Part shown: positions 41,412 through 50,268 of the stretch, one piece after another
Layout of the letters: each line of letters opens with the position of its first letter
How positions within the stretch are numbered: the first letter of the stretch is position 1
The notes under the pieces: generated by a model
The model's database searches: none
What the model was told of the DNA's origin: nothing
The model's input: the letters and a program-made list of their open reading frames with translations, nothing else
Position numbers and translations under genes: made by a program
Assembly: GCA_001749745.1 (NCBI GenBank)
Contig: JWTM01000532.1
Location: 1 to 64,000 of the forward strand
Reading direction: 5' to 3'
Length of the DNA: 64,000 bases
Origin: Candidatus Marispirochaeta associata
GTDB taxonomy: Bacteria; Spirochaetota; Spirochaetia; JC444; Marispirochaetaceae

Positions 41412-42616
41412 TGGTTCTTCCGGAGTATACCCTCTATCTCATCCCTCCCGCCGCGGGAGCCCTGATCGGCTACATTACCAACAAGATTGCCATCACCATG
41501 CTCTTTCGTCCCTTTCGAGAAAAGCGCTTTCTGGGTCTGAAGATCCCTTTTACGCCCGGGATTATTCCCCGCCAGCGCTACGAACTCTCGGCTCAGATCG
41601 CCTCGCAGGTCTCCACCGAGCTCTTCACGGTCGAAACAGTGAGCGCTCAAGTCTCGAGTCATCCCTTTGCGAGGAACCTTGAAGAGAACCTGCGCCGCCG
41701 GCTCGACGAATTACTGGACACGCCTATCCGCGAACTGAGGGAGAAGCTCTCTAACGGCAAGGGGATGCTGCCTGCAGAAACAGCGGACTTTCTCCGGGAG
41801 GAGGGGATTCGAGCGGGTCGCGAACTCCTTCTACGCACCGCAGAGAGCGATCTGCCCTTGGAGCACATCCTCAATCCCAAGGTGCGCAAGCTGATCCTGA
41901 AACTCACCTCAGGTCTGCTCCCCTACGTACGGCAGCTCGTTATAGAATGGCTGAACCGCAAAACGACCCGGGATGAGCTGCATCGCCGGGGAATACTGTT
42001 GATGCGGGATGCAGTCAATAGTCTTCCCTCTATTCAGCGCCTGGTGGTCATCGCCGGTCAGTACGACCGCAGCATGGAAGAGCGGATGTCGTTCCTGGTA
42101 GACAAGGTGATTATTAGCATTGAAGAGGCGCTGAACGACGAAAAGACCGAAGAGACCCTCCTCATCACTGCGGGAGAATATCTCGAGGGCTTCTCTCGCC
42201 GACCGCTGGGGGAGATCCTCGATCGCGACCAGCAGCAGCGGCTGGCCCTCCTGCCGGAACTGATCCTGTCCCCGTTACCCGATGGGCGCGACTCATTCGG
42301 CTCCATAGCGGATGCGATTCCCCCGGAGGCGACCCTTGGGGAGATCCTCCTCAAGGAGCCGAATGATCGCGAGCGTATGGTGGGCTGGGGACGAGGCCTG
42401 TTGACGGAGTTGCTATTGAAGGCTGTCCCCGGCGCACTGGCGGTTATGGACGTGGAGAAACTTGTTCGGAATCGCATCGACAGTCTTGATATTCAGCAGG
42501 TGGAATCACTATTATTGGCAGTAATACGGAAACACCTGAAATGGATTAATCTTTTCGGTGCTCTCCTGGGAGCGATGATCGGGGTATCGCAGGTACTGCT
42601 GCAGCTTCTCCGGTAA
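41411..42616 (+). CDS. DUF445-family membrane protein
   Basis: A 401-residue DUF445 protein with an N-terminal helix (LYLIPPAAGALIGYITNKIA) followed by the family's AITMLFRPFREKR segment, a long coiled soluble middle and a C-terminal TM (LFGALLGAMIGVSQVLLQLL). Function unknown; some members sit in envelope-stress or competence settings. The start is the ATG in TAATG; the frame extends to 41081 but that part overlaps the SH3 lipoprotein. Transcriptionally linked to uvrB. Confidence 0.85.
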   Translation: MVLPEYTLYLIPPAAGALIGYITNKIAITMLFRPFREKRFLGLKIPFTPGIIPRQRYELSAQIASQVSTELFTVETVSAQVSSHPFARNLEENLRRRLDELLDTPIRELREKLSNGKGMLPAETADFLREEGIRAGRELLLRTAESDLPLEHILNPKVRKLILKLTSGLLPYVRQLVIEWLNRKTTRDELHRRGILLMRDAVNSLPSIQRLVVIAGQYDRSMEERMSFLVDKVIISIEEALNDEKTEETLLITAGEYLEGFSRRPLGEILDRDQQQRLALLPELILSPLPDGRDSFGSIADAIPPEATLGEILLKEPNDRERMVGWGRGLLTELLLKAVPGALAVMDVEKLVRNRIDSLDIQQVESLLLAVIRKHLKWINLFGALLGAMIGVSQVLLQLLR

Positions 42617-42625
42617 AGAGGAAGA

Positions 42626-43645
42626 ATGAGCCGCGTCTTGTTAGTGGATACCAACAGCGATGATCTCACCCGCATGCGGACCTATCTCCTTGAGGAGGGC
42701 TACGAGGTTCTGACGGCCGGCTCCTCCGCCGAGGCCGAGGTCTTTCTCGAAGATACGGATATTCAGATTATCGTGCTTGATCTTGAGGTGGAGGCCCCCG
42801 CCTGGAAGGATATAGCCATCGAGTTTCGAAAGCGTTATTTCCAACACCCTCTCCAGATTGTTCTTACGGCCCACGAGAAGCGGCGGCTCAATAACGCGCT
42901 GGAGGAGGGGGGCGACGATTTCATCCAGAAGCCCATTCGAAAGCTCGAGTTTCAGACCCGCATCAAGGCGGCCTATATCCGCTACAAGAATCAGCTGCGC
43001 CTTTATGACGAGCGGGAGTTCTATCGCCAGGCGGTCAAGCAGGAGGAGGAGCTCTCGTCTAAGATCCTGGACCGGCACATCGATTTAAAGCAGACCCTGG
43101 AAGAGGTGGAGACTCAGAATGAGGAGCTGGTACGAACCACCCAGCAGCTGGAGGAGATCGCCAAATACGATATGCTCTCGGGACTTCTGAATAGGATGAG
43201 TCTCTACAAGATAATCGATATCGAGATCGACCGGGCGTTGCGCACCGAGTCGCCCCTGTCGGGGATAATGTTCGACATCGACCATTTTAAGCAGATAAAC
43301 GATAACTTCGGCCATCCCGCAGGCGATGAGGTAATCCGGGAGATCGGGACGCGGCTAAAGAAGACCCTGCGGAAGTACGACCACGCCGGCCGTTACGGAG
43401 GGGAGGAGTTTTTCCTGGTGCTGCCGAATACCTTCAAGGATCAAGCCTATATGATTGCCGAACGTTTTCGGCAATCCCTGGAGCAGGAACCAATTCTCAC
43501 CGAGGGGGAGAGCATAGCTTTCACGGCCTCCCTGGGGGTCGCTCAGTACCGGATCGGTGAAACCCGTGATAAGTGGATCGCCCGGGCGGACGAACTGATG
43601 TACAACGCCAAACAGGCCGGCCGCAACCTTACCCGGTCTGAGTAG
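42626..43645 (+). CDS. Response regulator-diguanylate cyclase
   Basis: A 339-residue REC-GGDEF protein. REC residues ~1-120: phosphoacceptor D52 in IIVLDLEV, Thr in LTAHEK and Lys in FIQKPI are present, but the usual acidic pair is reduced to VDTN (D8, T9). A coiled coil (~130-180) joins it to a GGDEF domain whose active-site loop is RYGGEEFFLVLP, a functional GGEEF form, preceded by MFDIDHFKQINDNFGH. It should make cyclic di-GMP. Its 3' end overlaps the convergent phoR by 17 bp. Confidence 0.92.
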   Translation: MSRVLLVDTNSDDLTRMRTYLLEEGYEVLTAGSSAEAEVFLEDTDIQIIVLDLEVEAPAWKDIAIEFRKRYFQHPLQIVLTAHEKRRLNNALEEGGDDFIQKPIRKLEFQTRIKAAYIRYKNQLRLYDEREFYRQAVKQEEELSSKILDRHIDLKQTLEEVETQNEELVRTTQQLEEIAKYDMLSGLLNRMSLYKIIDIEIDRALRTESPLSGIMFDIDHFKQINDNFGHPAGDEVIREIGTRLKKTLRKYDHAGRYGGEEFFLVLPNTFKDQAYMIAERFRQSLEQEPILTEGESIAFTASLGVAQYRIGETRDKWIARADELMYNAKQAGRNLTRSE

Positions 43646-45452
43646 CCGGATCGGGTAGAGCAAGGGTAAACTCGGTGCCCTTCCCGTACTCGCTCTCCAC
43701 CGCAACTCGTCCGTTATGACTCAGTACAATATGCTTTACGATCGATAATCCGAGGCCGGTGCCGCCCATATCGCGACTTCGCGCCTTATCAACCCGGTAG
43801 AAGCGTTCGAATATCCTGGGCAGATCCTCTTCGGGAATGCCCGGTCCCTGATCCTTCACTCCGATCCGGATCTCGCCGGTCTCTTGGTCCCGATCGGTAT
43901 GAATCCAAACCTTGGTATCCTCCCGGCTGTATTTGATCGCATTCTCGATCAGGTTGACCAGGGCCTGTTCCAAGAGAACCGAGTTCCCCTTACATCGCAG
44001 GTAGTCGGTACTGCTTAGGATCAGATCGATAGATTTTTCATTCGCCTGTATACGGCAGGACTCGAGGGCGCTTACGAGGATCGGCGAGAGTCGCTGTTCC
44101 CTCATTTCAAGGTGGTTACCCGTCGCCTCGAGCCGGGAGAGGCTCAAGAGATCCTCGATGACGGCGTTGAGCTGATCCGACTGGCGGTGGATAATCTCTA
44201 AGAAGCGTACCGCCGTCTTCCGGTCATCTATGGCGCCGTCCAACAGGGTTTCAACGAAGCCCTTAATCGAGGTTATCGGCGTTTTCAGCTCATGGGAGAC
44301 GTTCGCCACAAAATCCTTTCGGATCTGTTCTACCTCACGAATGCGGGTCATGTCGTGCATTACCAGAATCAGTCGGCGGCGGCTATCTTCAGGATCTGCT
44401 CCGTTGGAAGACCTGATTACCGATCCGTGAACCTGAAGATACCGCTCTTGACCTGCACCATGGTGCCCTGCGCCGCCGGAAGGATTGTAGGCCGAAAAGG
44501 AGATTTCGGTTTCCAGGTGCTCCCCGGTTGATCGCAGCTTCTCGGCAAATTGCTGCAGCCTCGAGTTCCGGAAGACCTCGATCAGCTTTTTGCCGATAAG
44601 TCCCTCTTTGCTGCGGGCGGCTAGGAGCACGGCGGCCCGGTTTACCTCGAGAATCGAGAGCGACGGGTCGAGGACAACCACCGATTCAACCATCCCCTCC
44701 AACATGGCCTCGAACTCGTTTCGCTGCTGAGTAATAGCCGCCAGACGGTCGGCAATCTTGGCGGCCATCCCGTTGAGTATTTTGGAGAGCTGGTGCAGCT
44801 CAGCCGGCTCAACCACCGAGAGGGGGTAATCCAGCTCCCCTGAGGAGAAGTGCCTGGCCGCGGTAATTATCTTGATGATCGGGCGGTGAAGTGCACGGAT
44901 ACCGGAGAGGATATAGGCCGCCGCGAGTAGAAAGAGTACCAGGGAGAAGAGAATCAAAGGGGCAGTGTAATCGACGATTTTCTTGATTATTAGTCTCTGG
45001 GGCAGCGCCACCTGAATAAGAGCGATTACGCGACCGTTTCGCTCGATGGGGTAGAGCAGTCGGTAAATCTTTAGTTGATGGAGCGCGCTGAATCCCTCGC
45101 CGGCCAGGAATTCACCTCCCTCTACCTTGAGGAGGTCGGCCGTGTTTTCCGGAATCCATTGATTGCGGATAGGCAGCCGGCTATCGGCTAGGACTGTACC
45201 GTCGGTAGAAAATAGGGTGATGATAAACGGTGAGTCCCCGAGGCGGGATTGATCGAACTCATCGACTAGTATCGCCTCGAGATCCGTGCCGATGAGCGAA
45301 TCGATCAGCTCTGCCACGGTATGCATAGCCGAGAGGTTCTGCTGTCGTACCGAGGAGGAGACGATGAGAACCGATCCGAGGATGACGATTACAAAGACGA
45401 TGCTGAGGGCGATGACGAAGCGCAGGAAGTAGCGGTAGAGGTTATTTCTCAT
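43629..45452 (-). CDS. phoR: Phosphate sensor histidine kinase PhoR
   Basis: A 607-residue membrane kinase. TM1 (~11-33), a periplasmic sensor region (~35-165), TM2 (~168-190), HAMP (~190-245), PAS (~255-355), HisKA with FVANVSHELKTPITSIKGF (~385), and HATPase_c with GTGLGLSIVKHIV near 580. The phosphate-starvation sensor by context: directly behind phoB and the pst operon. Overlaps phoB by 11 bp. Larger than E. coli PhoR because of the extracytoplasmic loop, as in Gram-positive PhoR. Confidence 0.92.
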   Translation of the reverse strand: MRNNLYRYFLRFVIALSIVFVIVILGSVLIVSSSVRQQNLSAMHTVAELIDSLIGTDLEAILVDEFDQSRLGDSPFIITLFSTDGTVLADSRLPIRNQWIPENTADLLKVEGGEFLAGEGFSALHQLKIYRLLYPIERNGRVIALIQVALPQRLIIKKIVDYTAPLILFSLVLFLLAAAYILSGIRALHRPIIKIITAARHFSSGELDYPLSVVEPAELHQLSKILNGMAAKIADRLAAITQQRNEFEAMLEGMVESVVVLDPSLSILEVNRAAVLLAARSKEGLIGKKLIEVFRNSRLQQFAEKLRSTGEHLETEISFSAYNPSGGAGHHGAGQERYLQVHGSVIRSSNGADPEDSRRRLILVMHDMTRIREVEQIRKDFVANVSHELKTPITSIKGFVETLLDGAIDDRKTAVRFLEIIHRQSDQLNAVIEDLLSLSRLEATGNHLEMREQRLSPILVSALESCRIQANEKSIDLILSSTDYLRCKGNSVLLEQALVNLIENAIKYSREDTKVWIHTDRDQETGEIRIGVKDQGPGIPEEDLPRIFERFYRVDKARSRDMGGTGLGLSIVKHIVLSHNGRVAVESEYGKGTEFTLALPDPATQTG

Positions 45453-46152
45453 GCTCCTGTTCTTCCCGCATGCGGTAGCCTATCCCCCGGACGGTCTCGA
45501 TATAGCTGCCGTGTTCGCCCAGCTTCTTTCTCAGCCCGAGGATCTGTACGTCCACCGAGCGTTCGGTGACCGGGTAGTCTTCCCCTTTGACAGCAGCGAT
45601 TATCTGTCCCCGGGAGAAGACCCAGCCGGGATTGCGAGCCAGAAACTCTAGTATGGTGAACTCCGTAACACTGAGAAATATCTGACTCCCGTTGCAGGTA
45701 ACCTCATGTTTGCTCAAATCAATGGTTATATTATGAATCGATAGGGTCGATTCCCGGGAGAGGGTCGCCGATTTTAACCGGGATCGTCGCAGCACCGCCC
45801 TAATCCGGGCCACGATAATCTTGGGAGAGAAGGGTTTGGTTATGTAGTCGTCCGCGCCCATTTCGAGTCCGATAATCACGTCGGCATCTTCGCCCTTGGC
45901 GGTCACCATGATGATCGGGATTTGACTGGTCTCCGCGTTCTGCTTGAGCCGTCGGCAAACCTCGATCCCATCCAGTCCCGGAAGCATGAGGTCCAGGATG
46001 ATAAGCTCCGGACGATTCTTCTGCGCCAGCTCCAGGGCCTCCTCGCCGGAGGCGGCCAGGGTCGTATGGTATCCCTCTTTCTTGAGATTGTAGCTCAGGA
46101 GCTCCAGGATATAGTATTCATCATCTACAATCAGAATATGTTCATTCGCCAT
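45442..46152 (-). CDS. phoB: Phosphate response regulator PhoB
   Basis: A 236-residue OmpR/PhoB-type regulator. The receiver has the acidic pair in ILIVDDEYYI and phosphoacceptor D in LIILDLMLPGLDG. A winged-helix domain (~130-230, including SVTEFTILEFLARNPGWVFS and RSVDVQILGLRKKLG) binds DNA. Expected to bind the 11-bp direct repeats upstream of pstS and pstC. Followed by phoR and preceded by phoU with a 14-bp gap. Confidence 0.95.
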   Translation of the reverse strand: MANEHILIVDDEYYILELLSYNLKKEGYHTTLAASGEEALELAQKNRPELIILDLMLPGLDGIEVCRRLKQNAETSQIPIIMVTAKGEDADVIIGLEMGADDYITKPFSPKIIVARIRAVLRRSRLKSATLSRESTLSIHNITIDLSKHEVTCNGSQIFLSVTEFTILEFLARNPGWVFSRGQIIAAVKGEDYPVTERSVDVQILGLRKKLGEHGSYIETVRGIGYRMREEQEHEK

Positions 46153-46166
46153 CAGCTGCTTCCTGT

Positions 46167-46835
46167 TTAGCGGTTTAACTCAACGTGATTCCCGGTGGCG
46201 TTGTAGACCACCAGTTCGGCGATATTTGTGACGTGATCCCCCATCCGCTCCATGAAACGGCTGACAAATATCAGTTCCAGCCCCTGATTGAGGGAGCGGG
46301 GGTCTTCCAACATATGATCGAACATCTCCCGGGAGATCTGATCGTTGAGTTCGTCGACCTCGTCGTCCCGCATCGCTATTTCCCGGGCCTGGTCCGCATC
46401 GTTTTCTACCAGAGCGCTCAGGATTTCATGAATCATTGCAATGCAGATCTCCCCCATCTGCGGTATCTTTACCAGCGGTTTGAGGTAGCGCTGGTCCGCC
46501 AGAAGGATGGCGCTCTTAGCGACATGGACGGCATGGTCCCCGATCCGCTCCAGCTGGGTGGCTACTTTAATGGCGGTTACGATGGTCCGCAGATCGCTGG
46601 CCACCGGTTGCTCAGTAGCCAGTAGAATGATACAGCGGTCTTGAATATCCTTTTCGAAGCGGTTCACCGCATCATCGTCGTCCAGGACCTCCGCCGCCAA
46701 GGCGCTGTTCTGCGTCTTGAGGGCGCTGATCGCTTTGCGAATCGTCTCCTCCACCAGGGTGCCCATCTTCAGGAGTTCCTGATAGAGATCTTGCAAGTCC
46801 TCGGAGAAGTGCTTCCGTGTGGCTGGCATACGCAT
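46167..46835 (-). CDS. phoU: Phosphate-signalling protein PhoU
   Basis: A 222-residue PhoU with two three-helix bundles. The metal-cluster type motifs ERIGDHAVHVAKSAI and ERMGDHVTNIAELVV are visible. Modulates PstSCAB and keeps PhoR off when phosphate is ample. AAGGAG precedes the start; a second in-frame ATG two codons later is possible. Follows pstB by 7 bp. Confidence 0.94.
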   Translation of the reverse strand: MRMPATRKHFSEDLQDLYQELLKMGTLVEETIRKAISALKTQNSALAAEVLDDDDAVNRFEKDIQDRCIILLATEQPVASDLRTIVTAIKVATQLERIGDHAVHVAKSAILLADQRYLKPLVKIPQMGEICIAMIHEILSALVENDADQAREIAMRDDEVDELNDQISREMFDHMLEDPRSLNQGLELIFVSRFMERMGDHVTNIAELVVYNATGNHVELNR

Positions 46836-46842
46836 AATCTCC

Positions 46843-47601
46843 TTAACCGAACTTTCCGGTAATGTAGGCCTCGGTTTGGGGGTTCTTGGGATTGAAGAAG
46901 ATCTGCTCTGTGGTACCGAACTCCTCGATTACCCCGTTCAGGAAGAAGGCGGTGTAATCCGAGATCCGGCCCGCCTGCTGCATATTGTGGGTAACGATGA
47001 CGATGGTGTAATCCTTCTTCAGCTCATCGATCAGATCCTCGATGCGAGAGGTGGATATCGGGTCGAGGGCCGAGGTGGGTTCGTCCATCAGTACCACGTC
47101 GGGATTGACCGCCAGGGTTCGGGCGATACAGAGCCGCTGCTGCTGTCCGCCGGAGATTCCTAAAGCCGGTTTGTGCAGCCGGTCTTTGATCTCGTCCCAG
47201 ATAGCCGCCTTTTTGAGGGAGGTTTCGACGATCTCCTCCAGCTTATTCTTGTCCCGGATGCCGTGCAACTTGGGACCGTAGGCGACGTTATCGAAGACGC
47301 TCATGGGGAAGGGATTCGGCTTTTGAAAGACCATGCCGATCTGTTTCCGGAGTTCGATTACGTCGTAGTCCTTGTAAATATCCATGTTGTCGTACTTGAT
47401 GAGACCGGTAATCTTGACGTAATCGATGATGTCGTTCATTCGGTTCAGGGTACGGATAAAGGTCGACTTTCCGCATCCCGAGGGACCGATCAGGGCGGTG
47501 ACCTTGCCGGCCTCGATATCGAGGCTAATATTGTGCAGGGCTTGAAAGTCGCCGTAGAAAAGATTCAGATCTTCAGTCTTGATTTTGATCGCGTTTTCCA
47601 T
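46843..47601 (-). CDS. pstB: Phosphate ABC transporter ATP-binding protein PstB
   Basis: A 252-residue PstB. Walker A GPSGCGKSTFIRTLNRMND (~35-53) has the PstB-specific RxLNRMND extension. Signature LGISGGQQQRLCIARTLA (~140), Walker B DVVLMDEPTSALDP and H-loop IVTHNMQQAGR are intact. AAGGAG lies ahead of the ATG. It drives the PstC/PstA pore. Confidence 0.97.
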   Translation of the reverse strand: MENAIKIKTEDLNLFYGDFQALHNISLDIEAGKVTALIGPSGCGKSTFIRTLNRMNDIIDYVKITGLIKYDNMDIYKDYDVIELRKQIGMVFQKPNPFPMSVFDNVAYGPKLHGIRDKNKLEEIVETSLKKAAIWDEIKDRLHKPALGISGGQQQRLCIARTLAVNPDVVLMDEPTSALDPISTSRIEDLIDELKKDYTIVIVTHNMQQAGRISDYTAFFLNGVIEEFGTTEQIFFNPKNPQTEAYITGKFG

Positions 47602-47615
47602 CGTTTCTGTACTCC

Positions 47616-49253
47616 TTATTTTCCAGCCATCTTGTTCATGCGGCCGATGAGTTTGGTCGTGGTGTAGTTAACTATCAGAATAATGAATACCAGTACCGCT
47701 CCGGTGGCGAAGGCCCGGTCGAAGGAGACCGCCTCGGCGAAGAGCAGGTAGAGGTGCAGCGCCAGAACCCGCGCCGGGGAACTGGGGCCGGAAACAAGCT
47801 CGTAGCTGGATCCTAAGGTATAGAGCAGCACCGCCGTCTCTCCGACGACCCGTCCCACTCCGAGAATCACGCCGGTAAGAATACCGGGACTGGCGGCGGG
47901 AAGGACAACCTTCACGATCGTCTCCAGCTTGGTCGCTCCCAGGGCCAGGGATCCTTCGCGGTAGGTCTGGGGAACCGCCGCCATCGCCTCTTCGGAGGTG
48001 CGGACGATGGTGGGAAGAATCATCAGGGTAATCGTCAGGGTGGAGGAGAGGAAGCCGATTCCCATTCCCAGAATCTGGACGAAGAAGATGCGGCCGAAGA
48101 GTCCGAAGACGATCGACGGGATACCGGCCAGGGTCTCGGTACCCATGCGCAGGATGCGCACAAAGGGGCCCTGCTTGGCGTATTCGACCAGATAGATCGC
48201 CGCGGCGACGCCGATGGGGGTCGAGAAGGCCAGGGTGAAAAATATCAGCACGAAGGTGTTGATGATAATGTAGGAGATACCCCCCCAAGCTCCCGAGCGG
48301 GAGGGGGCTGCGAAGAGGAAGCTCCAGGTTAGATTGATGCCGGTCTCCTTGCGAACGACCGGTACCGTAGGTAATTCCCTGGTTTTAACAAGATCGTAGG
48401 GAGCGACTCCAACCGAACCGGGGATAGAGGCGACCTGTTCCAGATAGGCCTCGATATCATCCATATAGATCGGGAAGCCGGCGGCCCTGATCGGCCCGTC
48501 AAAGTACTCCTTTTGGAATCCTTCCATAAAGGAGTCGCAATATTCGAAAATCAGGGGTTTGATTTCTAAATCGATGCCGCCGACCTCGAGCCAGTTCTCT
48601 GCATCCCCCTGGAAGATCGCTTGCAGCTTCTGCTTGTCCAGCTCCTGCATCTTCTTGTTGTTCATCACCTCGAGGGTCTCAGGACTGAAGATGATACTGA
48701 AGCGGCGGATATCGATTTGTTTGACGCCCCTTAAGGGACCGTCGTACTCGGCGGGGATGTACCCGATGGCGCCGGGGGTGTTGCGGACACTCTCGACCAT
48801 CTCCTCGGGGGAACTGATAAAGGTCGTATACTTGCTCCAATCATCCGAATCGAGGATCAGTACCTCGGCCGCGCTGTCGGCGAAAGCGCTGCTTTCAGCC
48901 TGGAAGGCATAGGGCTGGACCTTGATATCCTGCTGGGTATAGAAGCCCCAGTTCTCCCTCCGGCGCTTGGTGTAGATCGTATGCAGCTGATCCCAGGTCA
49001 AGTCGTTCAGCTCGACCTTCTTATTAACGATGACCTTGAATCCCTCGCTCTGGTCGCAATCTACCGGAAAAACCTCCTCCTCGATGGGAAGTACGGCGTA
49101 GACGGGGTACTGTTCCGAGTAGAAGCCGCGGAAAAGAATGTAGCCTACGATCCAGACAAGGATGATGATCGTGAGCCCCGCGAAGGTCCAGACCACACCC
49201 CGGGCGATGTTCTCCTGAAGCTTGCTTATGCGTGTTGATTTTGAGAGTTCCAT
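47616..49253 (-). CDS. pstA: Phosphate ABC transporter permease PstA with periplasmic insert
   Basis: A 545-residue permease, about 250 residues longer than usual. TM1 (residues ~20-42) is followed by a periplasmic insert (~45-300), then a normal PstA core with GVAAAIYLVEYAKQG, GIPSIVFGLFGRI, the ABC-contact loop EGSLALGATKLETIVKVVLPAASPGI and GETAVLLYTLGS. The insert holds two similar halves: VNKKVELNDLTWDQLHTIY...NW (71-102) plus PGAIGYIPAEY (160-170), and NNKKMQELDKQKLQAIFQGD...NWLEVGG (198-226) plus PGSVGVAPYDL (278-288). Both resemble the PstS run VNKE..LSLEQVSEIFQGKITNWNEVGG. Overlaps pstC as TAATG. Confidence 0.92.
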   Translation of the reverse strand: MELSKSTRISKLQENIARGVVWTFAGLTIIILVWIVGYILFRGFYSEQYPVYAVLPIEEEVFPVDCDQSEGFKVIVNKKVELNDLTWDQLHTIYTKRRRENWGFYTQQDIKVQPYAFQAESSAFADSAAEVLILDSDDWSKYTTFISSPEEMVESVRNTPGAIGYIPAEYDGPLRGVKQIDIRRFSIIFSPETLEVMNNKKMQELDKQKLQAIFQGDAENWLEVGGIDLEIKPLIFEYCDSFMEGFQKEYFDGPIRAAGFPIYMDDIEAYLEQVASIPGSVGVAPYDLVKTRELPTVPVVRKETGINLTWSFLFAAPSRSGAWGGISYIIINTFVLIFFTLAFSTPIGVAAAIYLVEYAKQGPFVRILRMGTETLAGIPSIVFGLFGRIFFVQILGMGIGFLSSTLTITLMILPTIVRTSEEAMAAVPQTYREGSLALGATKLETIVKVVLPAASPGILTGVILGVGRVVGETAVLLYTLGSSYELVSGPSSPARVLALHLYLLFAEAVSFDRAFATGAVLVFIILIVNYTTTKLIGRMNKMAGK

Positions 49254-50128
49254 TACTTCATATCCTTTACAGCCCGCTTCATCAGGATCTGGACTGTAAT
49301 ATTGATTATTAAAATGAAGAAGAAGAGCACCATGCCGGTGGTAAAGAGGCTGGTCCAGTGGTACCCGGAGGCGTAGGACATGTCGGTGGCGACGTTCATG
49401 GTCAGGGTCCGGGTCAGCGACAGCGGCCCTGAGGGCATCTTCACCGCGTTACCGGCGACCATCAGCACCGCCATGGTTTCGCCGATGGAGCGGCCCATAC
49501 CGAGAACCACTCCGGCCATGATTCCCGAACGGGCGGCGGGGATCAGGGTATGTACGATGGTGTGCCAGTGGGTAGCTCCCAGGGCCAAGGAGGCCTCCTT
49601 CAGCTCCGCCGGGACAGCCCGTAAGGATACTTCAGTGATATTGATGATTGTCGGCAGCACCATGATCGCCAGCACGATCGAGGCGGTAGTGATCCCGAGG
49701 CCGGTGTTACTCGAGGTCGTGGCCCGGATGATAGGCGCAATGGCGATGTAGCCGAAAAGACCGTAGATAACAGAAGGGATGCCCGCCAGAAGTTCAACCA
49801 CCGATCGGACCGCTCGAGCAAAGACTCCCTTCGCATATTCGGCCATGAAGATGCCGACCGAAAGCCCGATCGGCAGGGCCAGAATCAGGGAGCCGGCGGT
49901 TACCCATAATGAACCGGCAATGAAGGGGACGATGCCGTACCGGGCGGGATCGCCGGTCGGTTCCCAGACCGTGCCGAACAGAAAGTCGAATACGCCGGTA
50001 ACCTCGAAGAGCGGAATGCCTTCCAGGAAGATAAACACGGTTATAAAGACGACGCTGAGCACAGAGAGGAAGGCGCAGAATGCTAAAAAGCGTTCAACTA
50101 TGCTCTCGCCCGTTTTCTTCAGATCCAA
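49253..50128 (-). CDS. pstC: Phosphate ABC transporter permease PstC
   Basis: A 291-residue permease with six TM helices. PstC-type segments include FDFLFGTVWEPTGDPARYGIVPF, GLSVGIFMAEYAKGV, GIPSVIYGLFGYIAIAP and the contact loop EASLALGATHWHTIVHTLIPAARSGI. The initiation codon appears to be TTG (50128), with AAGGAG nine bases upstream and no usable ATG nearby. A candidate PHO box lies just upstream, so pstCAB may have its own start beside read-through from pstS. Confidence 0.93.
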   Translation of the reverse strand: MDLKKTGESIVERFLAFCAFLSVLSVVFITVFIFLEGIPLFEVTGVFDFLFGTVWEPTGDPARYGIVPFIAGSLWVTAGSLILALPIGLSVGIFMAEYAKGVFARAVRSVVELLAGIPSVIYGLFGYIAIAPIIRATTSSNTGLGITTASIVLAIMVLPTIINITEVSLRAVPAELKEASLALGATHWHTIVHTLIPAARSGIMAGVVLGMGRSIGETMAVLMVAGNAVKMPSGPLSLTRTLTMNVATDMSYASGYHWTSLFTTGMVLFFFILIINITVQILMKRAVKDMK

Positions 50129-50185
50129 AATGGGTAACTCCTTTTCATTCTATTATTGGCCTTCATTGAAGAGGGGACGTATCAA

Positions 50186-50218
50186 CGGGAGATAAAGGTT
50201 TTGTTAGGATTGTGTTAA
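50186..50218 (-). promoter_or_regulatory. Candidate PHO box upstream of pstC
   Basis: On the minus strand, three 11-bp units begin TTAACAC, CTAACAA and TTTATCT. The inner 17-mer CCTAACAAAACCTTTAT matches the pstS element at 15 of 17 positions, with the same register. Confidence 0.6.
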
Positions 50219-50221
50219 AAG

Positions 50222-50249
50222 AAAAAAGCCCCCCGAAGCCGGGAGGCTT
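50222..50249 (-). terminator. Intrinsic terminator after pstS
   Basis: Minus strand: a G+C-rich stem (AAGCCTCCCGG with CGGGGGGCTT, one mismatch) followed by six T. It lies 20 bp past the pstS stop and before pstC, so it should lower pstCAB relative to pstS, a common design for binding-protein genes. Confidence 0.85.
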
Positions 50250-50268
50250 ATAGATAAGTAAGCGAGAC

